Assembly: GCA_037783545.1 (NCBI GenBank) | Contig: JBBELK010000009.1 | Span: 2,542,001 to 2,606,000 of the forward strand | DNA length: 64,000 bases | Direction: 5' to 3' | From: Henricia sp. BOLD:AAB3569 | Lineage: Eukaryota; Echinodermata; Asteroidea; Spinulosida; Echinasteridae | Shown here: positions 50,701 to 59,896 of the stretch, in pieces | Layout of the letters: every line of letters starts with the position of its first letter | Position numbering within the stretch: the first letter of the stretch is position 1 | The notes under the pieces: generated by a model | Databases searched by the model: none | The model's input: only the letters and a program-made list of their open reading frames with translations | What the model was told of the DNA's origin: nothing | Position numbers and translations under genes: made by a program

Positions 50701-53700
50701 AATTTATGGAATCGTCCTTTTCCGGACCTGCTGCAGCTCACACAAGCTCGTTCCAGCTTCTCTGTGGATCAAATTAGTTTGCACTTGTGGTTTGCACTTG
50801 GTTTAGCTTAGTGTCCTTTGTTTCTTGAGCTCATTTCCCTTTTACGTTAACTTAAGTTAGCTACATTATAGTGCTACATCTGTTGAGAACATCATGAACT
50901 TGGATTTGGGCTTATTTCTCTGGGCAGTATTCTCAGTGTGGCATTGCCACATCATGTGACAACTGCTTTTCATGTACAGGAAATGAGTGGTTCTGCAAGC
51001 GCGTGCCAAATGTTCCATATTATTTTGGGGTTTTACTAATCAGCCATGTAGAAGAGTTGAAAGAGTCTTGCTTGGATCCCAAGTGGCAGACTGCTTTCTG
51101 GCAAAAGCAGCAGGTTTATAGCTAAAAGGGTCCGAGTTTTGATTATCAAGTTCCTGGGGACGTTAAGGACTTGATGGCATCGAGGATAAAAATAGCTTAG
51201 GACGTTATATTAGTCTTAAGAAGAGGTTTGATTGATGTGGGTGGATCCCGGTTACTTGTAGTTCATGCTCAGGTTCTGAATGGTTTTAGAAAGCTTTTCA
51301 GAACTTTAGAAACAGAACAGTATAGGTAATACACATTATTGGCTGTTGCCTTCGTTTTCAGAAATAAATTTATTTAAGTTACAGAAAATGCTGTTACACT
51401 CAAAACAATGGCACTTTTGGAGGTTTGTGTGTGTGTGTACGAGCGTGTAGTACACTATACGAACCTGCACATAATAGAGGTCCGCATAAACCAGTTAGCA
51501 CCTTAACAGTGTGGACTTGCACAGGTCTGCAGACGAGTTGTCTTAGCATTTTAAAAAGGATAAGGGAAGGGGGAGGGTGTTTGTGTTTGTGCGTGCTGGA
51601 AAAAGGAAAAAATCTTGTGGTTCCATGTTGTGTACCGGTGTACAGGGGAAACTAGAATCTGTTCCTCGAAGGATTGTGCCTAGTTTTGTTGAGTTGAAGT
51701 CAAGTACACTCTTTGGGTACATTATTTGGATTAATTCGCACATAATCCAAAACTGCTCAAAAGTGTTTACAAATATAACATTTTGGTATAAAGGTTACCA
51801 CTTCATTCTGAGAGCACTTTATTTTAAAGTGTCCTTAGGGCTTTGAATACATGTATAAGGAAGTTACTCGGCAAGGTATTTGGTAAATAGTGAGTACATT
51901 TGATTACATTAAGTCCTCACTACATGTAGTTTACACGTATAGATTCACACAGGTACCGTACCAAACTGAAAGTTAGTGTTTTGGAGCTAGAATAATGAAC
52001 TTGGTACTTGACAGTGTATGCATAGACTGAACAAGTTAAAGGGCCCCTGAAATGCTCAATAGCTTTATGCACAGTGTTTGCTGCATATGAAGGATTACTT
52101 GTGTAAAAATACTACTGTTCGTTTTGATGCCCCATGAATAAAAAGTGGAATTTTTCAACTTTGAAAATTTCTTCACATAAACTCACAGAAAGAGGGCGCT
52201 GTTTGGGGCATGTCACTTTAGGAACACACAGCAGAAAAGCAAAGAAAAAACTGGAATTGTGGAAAAATGCTGCAGTTTCCAGCCTTAGTTTTTTTTCATG
52301 GTTTGCAACAGGCAACATGTAAAACAAACCCAAACAATAATGGGTTACAAAAGTTTCAGCAAGTTGGAGAAAATTGTGGAAACTTTTGTGCACAGTTGAA
52401 TGAGATTTTCCTGTGTTTTCCTAATGTGACATCACCACTTTGCTCGTGCATATGTAAATTGTCATTAGCATAAAAATAAAAAACCTTGATTTTAACCCCC
52501 CAAACAACTTCCAAGTAGGGTTTTTATGATTGTAAATTAATGGACTAGTTCCATAGCACAGATTTCATTAATAAAAACACCATTTCAGGGGCCCTTTAAG
52601 CTGAACAAGAAAACCTCTCTCTGCTTTGAAATGCACAACCACAAATCGTATTTTCCCTATGCCCATTTGTCAAATCACACATTTCCCAGTGAATTTAAGA
52701 GGCATGCAAAAATGTGACTTGAAAGTAGTCAACTAGAGTACTTGAGGAACATCTTACTTTAACATTTTTCTCTCAATTTTACCCTGTCAGGAAATTGATG
52801 AGTACATATCACAGGCAAGCAACAAAGGCTATGAAGCGCTGAAGAAAGTCAGCAAAGATGGGTTGACCATTGCGGCTAATGTGGTCATGACCTCAGCGAT
52901 GAAGGCAAGTATACACAAGGGCTTGGTCCAGGAAGTTAGAAAGCTGGGTCGTAATTGGGTTGGTCACAAGTATTGAGCTACACGTGTTTAACATTTTGGA
53001 AGTATTAACTGATTGTGTAGACTAAGTGTAGCTGACAACACAAGAAAGGCATAAAGAGTGGTCGACATACAGTTCAGTCCTTTACAGCCTTACGGTACGG
53101 GGTTTCGACCTGACGTTTACAAGTCATTGACCCAATGACCCAAACTGCTCAGCCATGCTCCACATATGTTATCAGCCAGCAACCAGTTTCACAAAAAAGT
53201 GCCTAGCTTGTGAAACATTTTAAAATTAGTCTGCATTGGACTAATTTTTGTAAAAGGTTTAAGTATTCCATCATGGAATTTGTGGCTCATAGAATGTCTT
53301 TTGTCGCATAAAACCTTGGAAAACTTACAATAATGTGTCGAGGCCCGCGTAGGACTTTAAATGCTCTGTAAAAATGTTGACATTTCATGGTAGTGACAAA
53401 AAAGTTGTATTTCAGGGGAGGGAGGGGGTCTTGTAGAATACTACGCTCTGTAAGAATTGTGAAAATGTTCACAACTTTGGACGGCCCCTTACACAAAATG
53501 TTGTACAAGTGGAATTATGTAATTGTGTAAGGCATTCTGAAGTCGGCTGCATGACTTGAGTCAACCAAATCTTGTTAGTTTCTCACCACTGTTGGCTTAT
53601 CACAATCTTCTACTTACTAAAACCACGCTTATCAGCTGGAATTAAATTCCCATTCTACAACAGGGCCAGACCACGCTAATGGACCAACTCAAGAACTACT

Positions 53701-56700
53701 CCAAGATTGCAGCCAAGAATACGATTCAAGAGGAGGATGAGGGTCACAGTGAACTGGTGGAAAGGGATGGAGGAGAGGGGAATAAAGATACAGAGGACAT
53801 AGCTGAGAGAAAGAAAGAGATGGAGTATGACCGTCCATTGAGAGGTAACTATGCTCACTGCAGCTTTGTTTAGATGGATCTCATTTTTAGTTTGCTGTCA
53901 ACAGTTTTGTAGTCAATGACCCCATTCAAATTAAGGAAATTGCTCCGTTTGATGAAAATTAGTTGAACGCCCAATTTGCAAATGAAGGGGGTGTACAGTT
54001 TACAAATTGTGTCCCGTTGTACAAAAATGAGTCGCATGTCACAAAGCATATTTAGTCTGTGCTACTTTGTAGAGTTGTGGACGGAAACAGATTGCGCTAA
54101 TGACCTACTCACGGAAGTGATGACAGACGGTCATATGCAAATTTGGCCTCGCACTGTTGCTACTGTACCATAGCTAACTCGATGTATCCATCCTATCGGC
54201 TGTACAATGCAGAACATACTCGCTGTATGTACATTCATGTGCACTATTACGGTTTCAAATCGTAATAAATATATCATGAGCGCATCTGATCTCGATCACT
54301 GATTGGCTTCGCTGGTTTTTCGGGGGAATATTGGCTCAAAACAAAGAAAAAGTTAAGCAGCCACAGAACAAATATCCAAGACCGTTGTCGAAGTCTGGTC
54401 AAAAGCGTAAGAATTTATACCAACGTCGAAACAATCGCACATCAGAATCGAATACACAACTACATGTAATCGATGAGTAAAGCATGCCTAGAAAAAAGCT
54501 TTTGAAAATACAAAAACACAATGGAAATTCTGAGTGGTACGCCTTTGAATAGATGGATTTCCGGACACTGTGTGCTTTACGAGTGATGTGATATTTTATT
54601 ATCAGAGAGAATCGGGGGAGATCCTGACATGTCGTCATCCCTACAAGACAGTCTGCATAGTCTTGACAACAGGCTACGTGAGGAACAAGACATAAGGTAC
54701 TCATCACGCATCGAGGATCAAGATCCTGAAATAGAGTCTGATTACGGGGAAGACGAGAGAGTTATACACCGCCGGAAGAATAAGCCTGAACCTAGTCCCA
54801 GACGAGTGGTGGTGTCTCAATACTACGACCGTCAAACGCGGGAAGAATACGACAATGATGCCACGTACTTACCGGAGGATGACGATTATGCACTTAGGAG
54901 AACTCCGTCGCTGCAGTCTTTAAAAGAACCGCTGTACATGAGCCCGGGTGTCAGGGGTATGTCACGGTCACATTACGCATCCGCAGACAGTTTGGCGAGG
55001 AGACCTGTGAGAAGAAAACCGGAGGTACAGGTAGGTACATAATTTTATTAAGACCTGGGGCCGATTTCATGGCGCTAAGCACAATACTTTGCTTTATATT
55101 GGTTACCAGCAAGAAATTGCTTGTCAACTTATGTTTTCAGCAACAGTAGTAGAATATCAGTTAGTCGTAATACACATTACATATGATTTTGGCTTGTAAA
55201 CCATTTTCACAAAGAAAATAAATTTTGTATTAAGCATTTTTTGTGCTTGGCAGTGCCATGCCACCTTAAGCAGCCAATCGGAATGCGGATATCATCAGTC
55301 ACATGACTGACATTACAGGCGTGTTTGTTTCGGACGGATCTAGATTCAGATCTGCGCAGATCCAAGGTGAACTCGTTCACTTCGCGCACATCCTGATCGA
55401 GATCTGTGGAATCCTTCTCAAGAGATGGTTCAGCGCTAGATCCAAAATGGCGACGTAAACATCGCAGAGATTTTGTGTGAGTAAAACCGTGTCGTTTCAG
55501 TTTTCAGAGGCAACACACGATACAAACAAATTTAGAATGCTTGTTTATTTACGACGAATGTCGTTTGATAAATTTGGAACAGAAATTTGACAAATTTGGT
55601 AAATAAATTGCAATTCACGTGATTTGAGATCCGAGTTGAGAGCGGTTTCGTTTGTTTCTGCGCTGTAAAACAGATCGGGATCTGGATTCGGATCTGTCAT
55701 GAAACAAACACGCCCTATATGACCATTGAGCATGCCATGTGGTAAGAGGTGACGTGAGTGTAAAACAGCAAGAGAAAAAAAATAAAAGAAAAAAATAAAC
55801 TCAGTGTAGCCCTAGTAATCTTAAACACATCTTTTCTATGAAAGAAACAATCATTCAATGCCGATTTCATGTCATGTCGACCTTGGCATTATATTTCTGC
55901 TAATCATTCTGGGGCCAATTTCATGGCATGGCTTAAGTGCTAACTGAAAATGTGGGCTAACTGTAACATTTTCATTAACATAACAATTTCGTGCTAATGT
56001 TACTGGGCTAATGGTGTGCAGAAGCATGCACGTGCTTAGAAACAGGCGTTGTTGCATCACTGTTGCTTTAGAGGCAAATTTTGCCTCCAAAGCTGGCAAA
56101 CTTGTTTGCAGTACCTACAGTTACGGTCTCCATGAGATAGCCCGGAGCCTCCATTAGCACAAAATTAGCTAATGAAATTGGCCCCAGTTAGTCGATGAAA
56201 TTTCCACATACTTTTACATATTTCTCATATTTCTCCATCTAACACATTAATCTTGGAACTGTGGCCAAGTGGTTTGGGTCATTGACTCGCAATCATGGGT
56301 GAAAACTTTGGGTTGCAGGTTCGAATCCGGCTGCAGTACCTGCGCCCTTGGGCAAGGCACTCAACCACACTTGCTCCATCCTTCATAAGGGATGTAAAGC
56401 TGTTGGTACAGTGTGTTAGGTAATGGTAAACGCACTCTAAAGATCCCAGAGCATTCTTTCGTGAAGAGCAAGGGGATGTTCCCCGGTGTCTCTAGCCATT
56501 TCTAATTCTAATTCTTCATGGGTTTCCTCACGCTTGCGAGTGACAGTGCAATGAGCACTATTGAGGAATCCTTGGTATGAATACCAGAAAGAAATAATAA
56601 TAATAATAATATTAATAATATAAATAATATAAATAATATAAATAATATAAATATCTCTTAAAGGAGCGACCCGCCGGTAAGACTTTGCCAGACTACCACC

Positions 56701-57962
56701 GAAATTTCGGCTAAAAGACATCGATTGGACACAAAATTTCTGTAAACCAAAGATGTTTCCACACCTAATAAAAATGCTTCTAGACCTAATAAAAATGCTT
56801 CTCGATTTGAAAAAGATGGATTTTGACCTTAAAAAATTGATTTTGACTTCCAAAATATTGGGGCTACACCAAATTGTAGCCCTAATAGGGTGGGTCACTC
56901 TAATAAGGCTCTCTAGACACAAAATGTCGCCCCATTGGATAAAATAGAGAAATAATAAAATTAATTTTGTCCACATTTCAGCCGGCCCCACCAAGCACAG
57001 AAAGGGCCCAAGGGCGGTACGGTCTGCGGACAACGGGCATCAAGGTGACAAGGTACTGACGACGTGGCAACCCTTTAAGAAACCTCACATTACCTAAATA
57101 CACATGTAGATGTAATGGTGCTAAAGTCTCAAATGATTAGTAATGTACAATTGTATAATATATTTCAGTTTTACATACACCTTGTTAGTTGCACATAAGA
57201 CAATTTTACAAGACACTCTCTGTAAACAAAACTGTATTTATTTCAGCTTTTAACAAATCTTGTGTACTGCTAGGGGAGGGGAGGAAATTAAGTTTCACAG
57301 CTTAGTGGCTTAGAGATTTGTTTAATGGAGTCAAATGCATTTCAAGTATAATCAGTGGCTGTTCTTGTTCAAATTAAGGCCTGGTTACAGTATACGCGTG
57401 AAACATCAGCTTTGCACATCAAGTATGGCGTGCAAAATTTGGAGATTTCAATTTCTGGATGTGGCAAGTTAATATTTAATCCTATCTGTATTTGAAATAA
57501 ATATATCTCTATTTCGGAATAAAATGTTAACTTGGCTCGTCAAAAAAATAGATATATTTTTAAATGTTAACTTCGCACGGCATACTTCACACATGACACA
57601 TGGCGTTTTACGCATGTGACCAGGCTTTTAAACAGTTAAACTGGATCTCATGTCATTATGACAATAATTAAACCTGTCAAAATGTCAGTTGACCGGTAAT
57701 AGGGCTGCATAAAATGTTAGCAGAGCAGTAAACATTTTAACAGAGCGGTAAACATTTTAACAGAGCGGTAAACATTTTAACAGGACAGCCTACATTTTTT
57801 AAAAGAGCTTGTGAAGAACACAGCGCAAGTTTGAGGTGCAATCGTTTTGTTCTGTAACCAGATCTGCTTTGTTTTGTCTTCCTTTAAATTGCCCACAGCA
57901 AGAAACAGAAGAAAAATAAAACAGCTTCAAAAGGCCCTCAAACAGAAACCCAGAAAGTATAA
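35760..57962 (+). CDS. REEP: REEP1-4 type ER-shaping protein, complete gene, 9 exons
   Basis: This encodes a receptor expression-enhancing protein of the REEP1-4 branch (TB2/DP1/HVA22 family). These ER membrane hairpin proteins curve tubular ER and link it to microtubules. Exons: 35760-35791, 41942-42014, 45350-45426, 49812-49932, 52791-52904, 53664-53844, 54606-55030, 56982-57052, 57899-57962. They join to 1158 nt, giving 385 residues plus a stop, with every phase consistent. The N-terminus [24 protein letters not shown] (~18-31), KWMMYW (~37-42), PFYYEAK (~63-69) and [20 protein letters not shown] (~78-97) are family hallmarks. Hydrophobic segments lie at roughly residues 3-22, 38-58 and 60-79. 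Residues ~200-341 are a charged, probably disordered tail that makes the protein longer than human REEP1-4 (about 200-260 aa). It is divergent from the KDM3 exon, with about 9.1 kb between the ATGs. The start has AAAC before ATGG, a good animal initiation context. Confidence 0.93.
36105..36292. repeat. 17-bp tandem repeat
   Basis: The unit is ACCAACTCGACCGTTGT, or ACCAGCTCGACCGTTGT in alternate copies. The core is about five regular units with degenerate edges. Confidence 0.82.
36661..36915 (+). mobile_element. SINE S1, 5' truncated, AAT tail
   Basis: It lacks the tRNA head and begins at the CCTTCGGAAGGGATGTAAAG block. It ends in an (AAT)n tract at 36893-36915. 5' truncation with an intact tail is the usual mark of retroposition. 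Confidence 0.72.
37405..37529. repeat. Repeat with AATGAGCCTGCACCGTC end
   Basis: It shares AACCAATGAGCCTGCACCGT with 48897 and CCACGAAATTCACC / GGTGAATTTCGTGG with 48360. Its end also resembles the T1 hairpin arm (ATTGACGAGCCTG), so it may be a distant T1 relative. Confidence 0.5.
37530..37893. mobile_element. TIR element, TGTCCGCATTGGAC family, copy 2 (inverted)
   Basis: It begins CCAATGCGGACAGCCC and ends ATTGCGGACACGGC. The interior is complementary to copy 1, with a short run of nine G (37711-37719). Confidence 0.75.
38674..39041. mobile_element. TIR element containing tandem octamer motifs
   Basis: ~42-bp inverted ends include ACAACAAGATA and its inverse plus AGATATC. The interior holds a 21-bp tandem repeat (38877-38939). 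A 166-codon ORF across it is not protein-like. Confidence 0.68.
38877..38939. repeat. 21-bp tandem repeat with POU octamer, 3 copies
   Basis: The unit is GTGCCCAAAAGTATGCAAATG, three exact copies, each with an ATGCAAAT octamer. A fourth degenerate unit follows (ATGCTAAT at about 38960). Confidence 0.88.
39073..39190. repeat. Foldback with ACAATGGAAATTCC
   Basis: AACACAATGGAAATTCC and its inverse flank a GC-rich spacer. Related sequence occurs at 40470-40520, 54505-54535 and 58485-58680, so it is a dispersed family. Confidence 0.6.
39781..40042. mobile_element. Element with TAGGGCGACA ends
   Basis: 262 bp, ends TAGGGCGACA and TGTCGCCCTA, with two further TAGGGCGAC and GTCGCCCTAAT words inside. 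A SINE sits directly after it. A related block lies at 56650-56945. Confidence 0.6.
40066..40402 (-). mobile_element. SINE S1, full length, inverted
   Basis: The (ATT)n tail at 40066-40083 is followed by the complete element on the minus strand. The head reads GTGGCCGAGGGGTTAGGGTC on the minus strand. It abuts the element at 39781-40042. Confidence 0.75.
41284..41540. mobile_element. TIR element, GGGTCATTC subfamily, ATCT target duplication
   Basis: 257 bp with ends GGGTCATTCTATAAATTTGG and the inverse, flanked by ATCT at 41280-41283 and 41541-41544. It shares GGGGTCC and CCTGTTACA-type subterminal words with the 4748 family. Confidence 0.75.
41571..41730. mobile_element. Palindromic element TTAGGGCGTGTTTGTTTC, copy 1
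   Basis: 160 bp with ends TTAGGGCGTGTTTGTTTC and inverse, and an internal GGATCTGCGCAGATC palindrome. Copy 2 is at 55318-55717. Confidence 0.75.
41942..42014 (+). CDS. REEP: REEP exon 2
   Basis: The acceptor is TTTTTCAG at 41934-41941 and the donor GTGAGT at 42015. It completes V11 and encodes residues 12-35, including [14 protein letters not shown], the first half of the TB2/DP1 domain. It ends in phase 0 after KEY. Confidence 0.94.
42015..45349 (+). other. REEP intron 2
   Basis: 3335 bp. It holds a tRNA-like patch near 42180-42300 (B-box GGTTCGAATCC on plus), an ATC microsatellite at 43946-43964 and an inverted copy of a TTAA element at 44385-44700. No coding sequence was recognised. Confidence 0.75.
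44385..44700 (-). mobile_element. TTAA element T2, inverted
   Basis: It starts TTTAAAGGAGCGAGACC and ends GTTCCTTTAAA. The middle reads as the complement of the T2 blocks, with a short CCCCC at the G-tract position. Confidence 0.75.
45350..45426 (+). CDS. REEP: REEP exon 3
   Basis: The acceptor is TTTTACACAG and the donor GTAAGT at 45427. It encodes residues 36-60, [15 protein letters not shown] onward, a hydrophobic hairpin segment, and ends after two bases of codon 61. Confidence 0.94.
45650..45985 (-). mobile_element. tRNA-derived repeat R2, copy 1
   Basis: The minus strand has a tRNA-like head (B-box GGTTCAAGCCCC) followed by GTGTCCCTGGGCAAGGCACT and GGGAATGCCACAATC blocks. The other end has TATATAAAAATCCACCATTA. 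The second copy is at 58682-58930. Confidence 0.62.
46138..46192. repeat. 24-bp tandem pair
   Basis: GCAAACAAAAAGCACAAATG with a short linker occurs twice in a row. Confidence 0.8.
46429..46584. mobile_element. MITE with TATAGACCCTTTGCACGG ends, copy 1
   Basis: It shares GATCTACAAAGTGCCTAC and CCCCTGTCATGGCCG with copy 2. The left TIR is degraded (ACCATGAGAGGGGGCAGG). Confidence 0.65.
48496..48894. mobile_element. TIR element, GGGTAATTCC family, copy 2
   Basis: Inverted relative to 4748-5185, with the same subterminal GTGTGACATGCTTTT and ACACCAAATTC segments. It is inserted in or beside a repeat related to 37405-37540. Confidence 0.72.
48940..48998. repeat. AAGTC pentamer satellite, left part
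   Basis: CAAGTCAAGTCAAGTCAAGT at 48940 onward. It continues after an inserted element at 49243-49600. Confidence 0.75.
48999..49242. mobile_element. TIR element, GGGTCTTTC subfamily, ATTT target duplication
   Basis: 244 bp with ends GGGTCTTTCTATAAATTAGG and the inverse, flanked by ATTT at 48995-48998 and 49243-49246. It splits an AAGTC satellite. Confidence 0.77.
49243..49600. repeat. AAGTC pentamer satellite, right part
   Basis: Dense AAGTC/GAGTC units (GTCTCAAGTCAAGTC and CGAGTCAGAGTCGAGTC) at 49430-49600 after a looser stretch. Confidence 0.78.
49812..49932 (+). CDS. REEP: REEP exon 4
   Basis: The acceptor ends CTTCAG at 49811 and the donor is GTGAAT at 49933. It completes L61 and encodes residues 62-101: PFYYEAK, a second hydrophobic segment, then [20 protein letters not shown], the most conserved block of the family. 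It ends in phase 0 after KREQ. Confidence 0.95.
49933..52790 (+). other. REEP intron 4
   Basis: 2858 bp. It has a fragment at 50020-50065 matching the tRNA-like repeat at 31605, a short GT microsatellite (51424-51437) and one 564-bp TTAA-flanked element. No exon was seen. Confidence 0.75.
52036..52599. mobile_element. TTAA element T3
   Basis: 564 bp, TTAA to TTAA, with inverted ends AGGGCCCCTGAAATG. A single copy in the window. No ORF resembles a transposase. Confidence 0.72.
52791..52904 (+). CDS. REEP: REEP exon 5 (GC donor)
   Basis: It encodes residues 102-139 ([20 protein letters not shown] and following), the amphipathic helical stretch after the membrane hairpins. The donor is AAG followed by GCAAGT at 52905. 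No GT donor keeps the frame and the conserved MK-GQ junction, so a GC-AG intron is the best reading. Confidence 0.9.
53664..53844 (+). CDS. REEP: REEP exon 6
   Basis: The acceptor is CAACAG and the donor GTAACT at 53845. It encodes residues 140-199 and ends in phase 1. It opens with [10 protein letters not shown] (the family has a K-GQ junction here) and continues into an acidic region rich in E, D and G. Reading through the donor would add nine residues (GNYAHCSFV) before a stop. Confidence 0.88.
54606..55030 (+). CDS. REEP: REEP exon 7, long charged tail
   Basis: The acceptor is TTATTATCAG and the donor GTAGGT at 55031. The largest exon, it completes codon 200 and adds 141 residues. It is rich in D, E, R and S, with [16 protein letters not shown], several YYDR/EEYD-like patches and a serine/arginine-rich end. 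No hydrophobic segment is present. It is predicted cytosolic, disordered and phosphorylatable. Confidence 0.85.
55318..55717. mobile_element. Palindromic element GGGCGTGTTTGTTTC, copy 2
   Basis: 400 bp with ends GGCGTGTTTGTTTCGGACGG and ATGAAACAAACACGCCCT. It shares AGATCTGCGCAGATCC and CGGATCTGTCATG blocks with copy 1 but has extra internal sequence. Confidence 0.72.
55909..56186. mobile_element. Element with GGGGCCAATTTCAT ends
   Basis: Left end CTGGGGCCAATTTCATGG and right end ATGAAATTGGCCCCAG, with ~280 bp between. It is a more decayed relative of the foldback at 12206. Confidence 0.6.
56255..56650 (+). mobile_element. SINE S1, full length, AAT/AAATAT tail
   Basis: This is the best-preserved head: A-box TGGCCAAGTGG and B-box GGTTCGAATCC, with a long spacer as in tRNAs with a variable arm. 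The body matches other copies, and the tail is (AAT)n grading into AAATAATAT. Confidence 0.78.
56982..57052 (+). CDS. REEP: REEP exon 8
   Basis: The acceptor is ACATTTCAG at 56981. It is entered in phase 0 and encodes [20 protein letters not shown] and KVT, residues 342-364, plus two bases of codon 365. The donor is GTACTG at 57053. If the donor is not used, translation stops at TGA 57057-57059 (TRY, stop). Confidence 0.78.
57719..57785. repeat. 20-bp tandem repeat, ~3.5 copies
   Basis: The unit is CAGAGCGGTAAACATTTTAA. It lies in REEP intron 8, about 115 bp before the exon 9 acceptor. Confidence 0.85.
57899..57962 (+). CDS. REEP: REEP exon 9, lysine-rich C-terminus and stop
   Basis: The acceptor is GCCCACAG at 57898. 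It completes S365 and encodes [20 protein letters not shown], then TAA at 57960-57962. The strongly basic end resembles the basic tails of REEP3/4-type proteins. It is a short exon, supported by frame and acceptor only. Confidence 0.7.
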
Positions 57963-58681
57963 GGTATAGATTGTAACATTTAAACATTCTCATCGCTTTT
58001 TGTGAAGGGAACTAAATTTAGGTGATGGGATTACTAACTTCAGTGGCTTAATTTGTCAGTGCTGTTTGTACGGCAATAGTCAATGTTTTTTCTTATCATA
58101 CTCCGGCTAATTTGTGTTTGGGTCTAAACTATTCTTAGTTCGTTACTCTGTAAAGGAAGGTGTTTCTCATTGCTATCACATGTTCTGCTTCTGAAGTGGC
58201 TTTTAGGCTTAGAGTTCTTGGTTTAGCAAGTTCAGCCAACTTTGTGCTTGCTTTCACCATAAAATGAAATAGAGTATTCATCGTGGTAATCGGAACAAAG
58301 AAATACTCATCTGCTGTCTCACGATGTGGCCAGTTAGGGACCACGACGTTTCTCATTCCTAGATTCACAACCCATGATAGATGCAAGGTTGCTGTGTAGT
58401 GTGTACCGGTAGCTGCTTATAAGGGTGATTTTTGTGGAAGGAAAAGGGATTTTTTACATCTATTGGCAGATCCACGCTAATTAAAATACCAAAACAATGG
58501 AAATTCCAAGCGGAGCACGGACATTACAGGAGGTATCTGGGGACTGCGAGGAATCTCTATTGTGTTTTTGTATTTTAATGAGCGTGGATCTGCCACAGAT
58601 TTCTACTTATGGTCGCGAAAACTCGACCTACAATGTAGCCTGCGCGACTTATACTACCTTTTTTTAGAGCGGGTCTCAAAT

Positions 58682-58930
58682 GGTTCTGGTGATTCCCTGA
58701 TGGTAGTAATAATTATGGCAACAGTGCCAGGAGTGCCCTGTAGGGTAGACATATAGACCCTTTGCACGGGCTTCCATGACAGGGGGTATTCACATTGTCA
58801 CTGTGAGTCATGCATGAGTAGGCACTTTGTAGATCTATTGTCGCATCATTTAAATATGAAAACCTGCCCCCTGTCATGGCCGTCGTTACAAAGGGTTTAT
58901 ACAAAAATCCACCATTATTGTTATTATTTG
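58682..58930 (+). mobile_element. R2 copy 2, interrupted by a MITE
   Basis: GGTTCTGGTGATTCCCTGAT through CCCTGTAGGGT, then after the insertion CAAAAATCCACCATTATT, matches the reverse of 45656-45745. The element at 58752-58911 lies in the gap. Confidence 0.65.
58752..58911. mobile_element. MITE with TATAGACCCTTTGCACGG ends, copy 2
   Basis: 160 bp with ~36-bp TIRs and an internal GTGACAATGTG-type core shared (inverted) with 46429-46584. Confidence 0.75.
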
Positions 58931-59062
58931 TCATTTCTCAGTGAACTTTTTCCCACACCTACTTCCAACTAGCTGTACAATGCAAGTTATGCATTGGCAA
59001 GTTTCCCCAGCAAGACCCTAATATCATCTTCCACCTGGTGCTGATTTATCTTTCACCGGCAG

Positions 59063-59118
59063 GAAATCTCTCACTAAGAATTGACAAAATACAGGACTCC
59101 ATCAAAATACAGGAACAG
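59063..59118 (+). other. Candidate alternative REEP exon
   Basis: This 56-bp stretch sits between a CACCGGCAG acceptor and a GTTGGT donor. It is open in one frame for 18 codons (NLSLRIDKIQDSIKIQEQ), an amphipathic pattern. Its entry phase fits exon 6 (phase 1) but not exons 7-9. It could be an alternative exon, a UTR exon or chance. Confidence 0.25.
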
Positions 59119-59513
59119 GTTGGTAACAAACACTGTGTGTATGGGTTTACGGTAGCACCATGTTAATCCCTTTTGAGCGCACCGTTCGAAACGTTGAGTT
59201 CACACTCACTGGTTCTTTCCAGAACCACACATACAAAAGAGATTCACATGGTGCTACTGTAAACCCATACCCACATTGATTTCCACCATGCATAGCCTTA
59301 AGTCTTACCTAACAAACACTGTGATAATATGGAGAGGACAGACATCGCAGCTGTGGACATTTGTAGTTTTTCTTATTGTTAGGGAGGGTTTTACTAGAGT
59401 CAAATTCCGCAAGTGAAATTTTCCCAAGACATTTAAGTCACAGGTCAAAGTTTTATAAGTCATCTCAAGGCTCAAGTCAGTTTGTTTAAGGAACATGAAT
59501 CTTTTAGTCTGAG

Positions 59514-59896
59514 GGCCTGTCCGCATTGGACTTTTTAAAGGAAAACTTAACGAGACGATGGATACTTACCCATTTTAAGTCCAATGCGGACAGCCTAGGA
59601 CGTTTTCCTCTCTGTAACATTTCCTGAGTCCAGCGTTTACTTTTCCTGGCCAACTGGTGCCCAGGAAAATTGACCAGGGAACTTTTCCAGCGTGGACACA
59701 GCGAGTCAGTAAAAGCGCTCTGGAAGCGTATGTCCAGGCCGTGAAGGTCATACTGTGAAGGGACACTGCACATGCTCTCTCACGGTCTCAGTAAAGTTTT
59801 CCTGTGTCGAAAAGTCCAGCAGTAAAATTTAGCCAATTGTCAATTTACCATCGTCTCAGTAAAACCTCCCAAAAAACAAGTCCAATGCGGACACGG
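59514..59896. mobile_element. TIR element, TGTCCGCATTGGAC family, copy 3 with an extra end
   Basis: A full inverted copy (59577-59896) is preceded by a short separate piece (59514-59576) that starts CTGTCCGCATTGGACTTTTT in the opposite direction. This suggests an insertion at or next to an older end, or an aberrant transposition. Confidence 0.68.

Larger units (their letters stand above)
55031..56981 (+). other. REEP intron 7
   Basis: 1951 bp. It holds two copies of GGGGCCRATTTCAT-ended sequence, a 400-bp foldback element, a full-length SINE with an AAT tail and a block related to the element at 39781. No exon was recognised. Confidence 0.75.

Noticed and set aside
56437..57033. 198-codon minus-strand ORF
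   Set aside because: It covers a SINE and its AAT tail (poly-Ile stretch) and is antisense to REEP exon 8.
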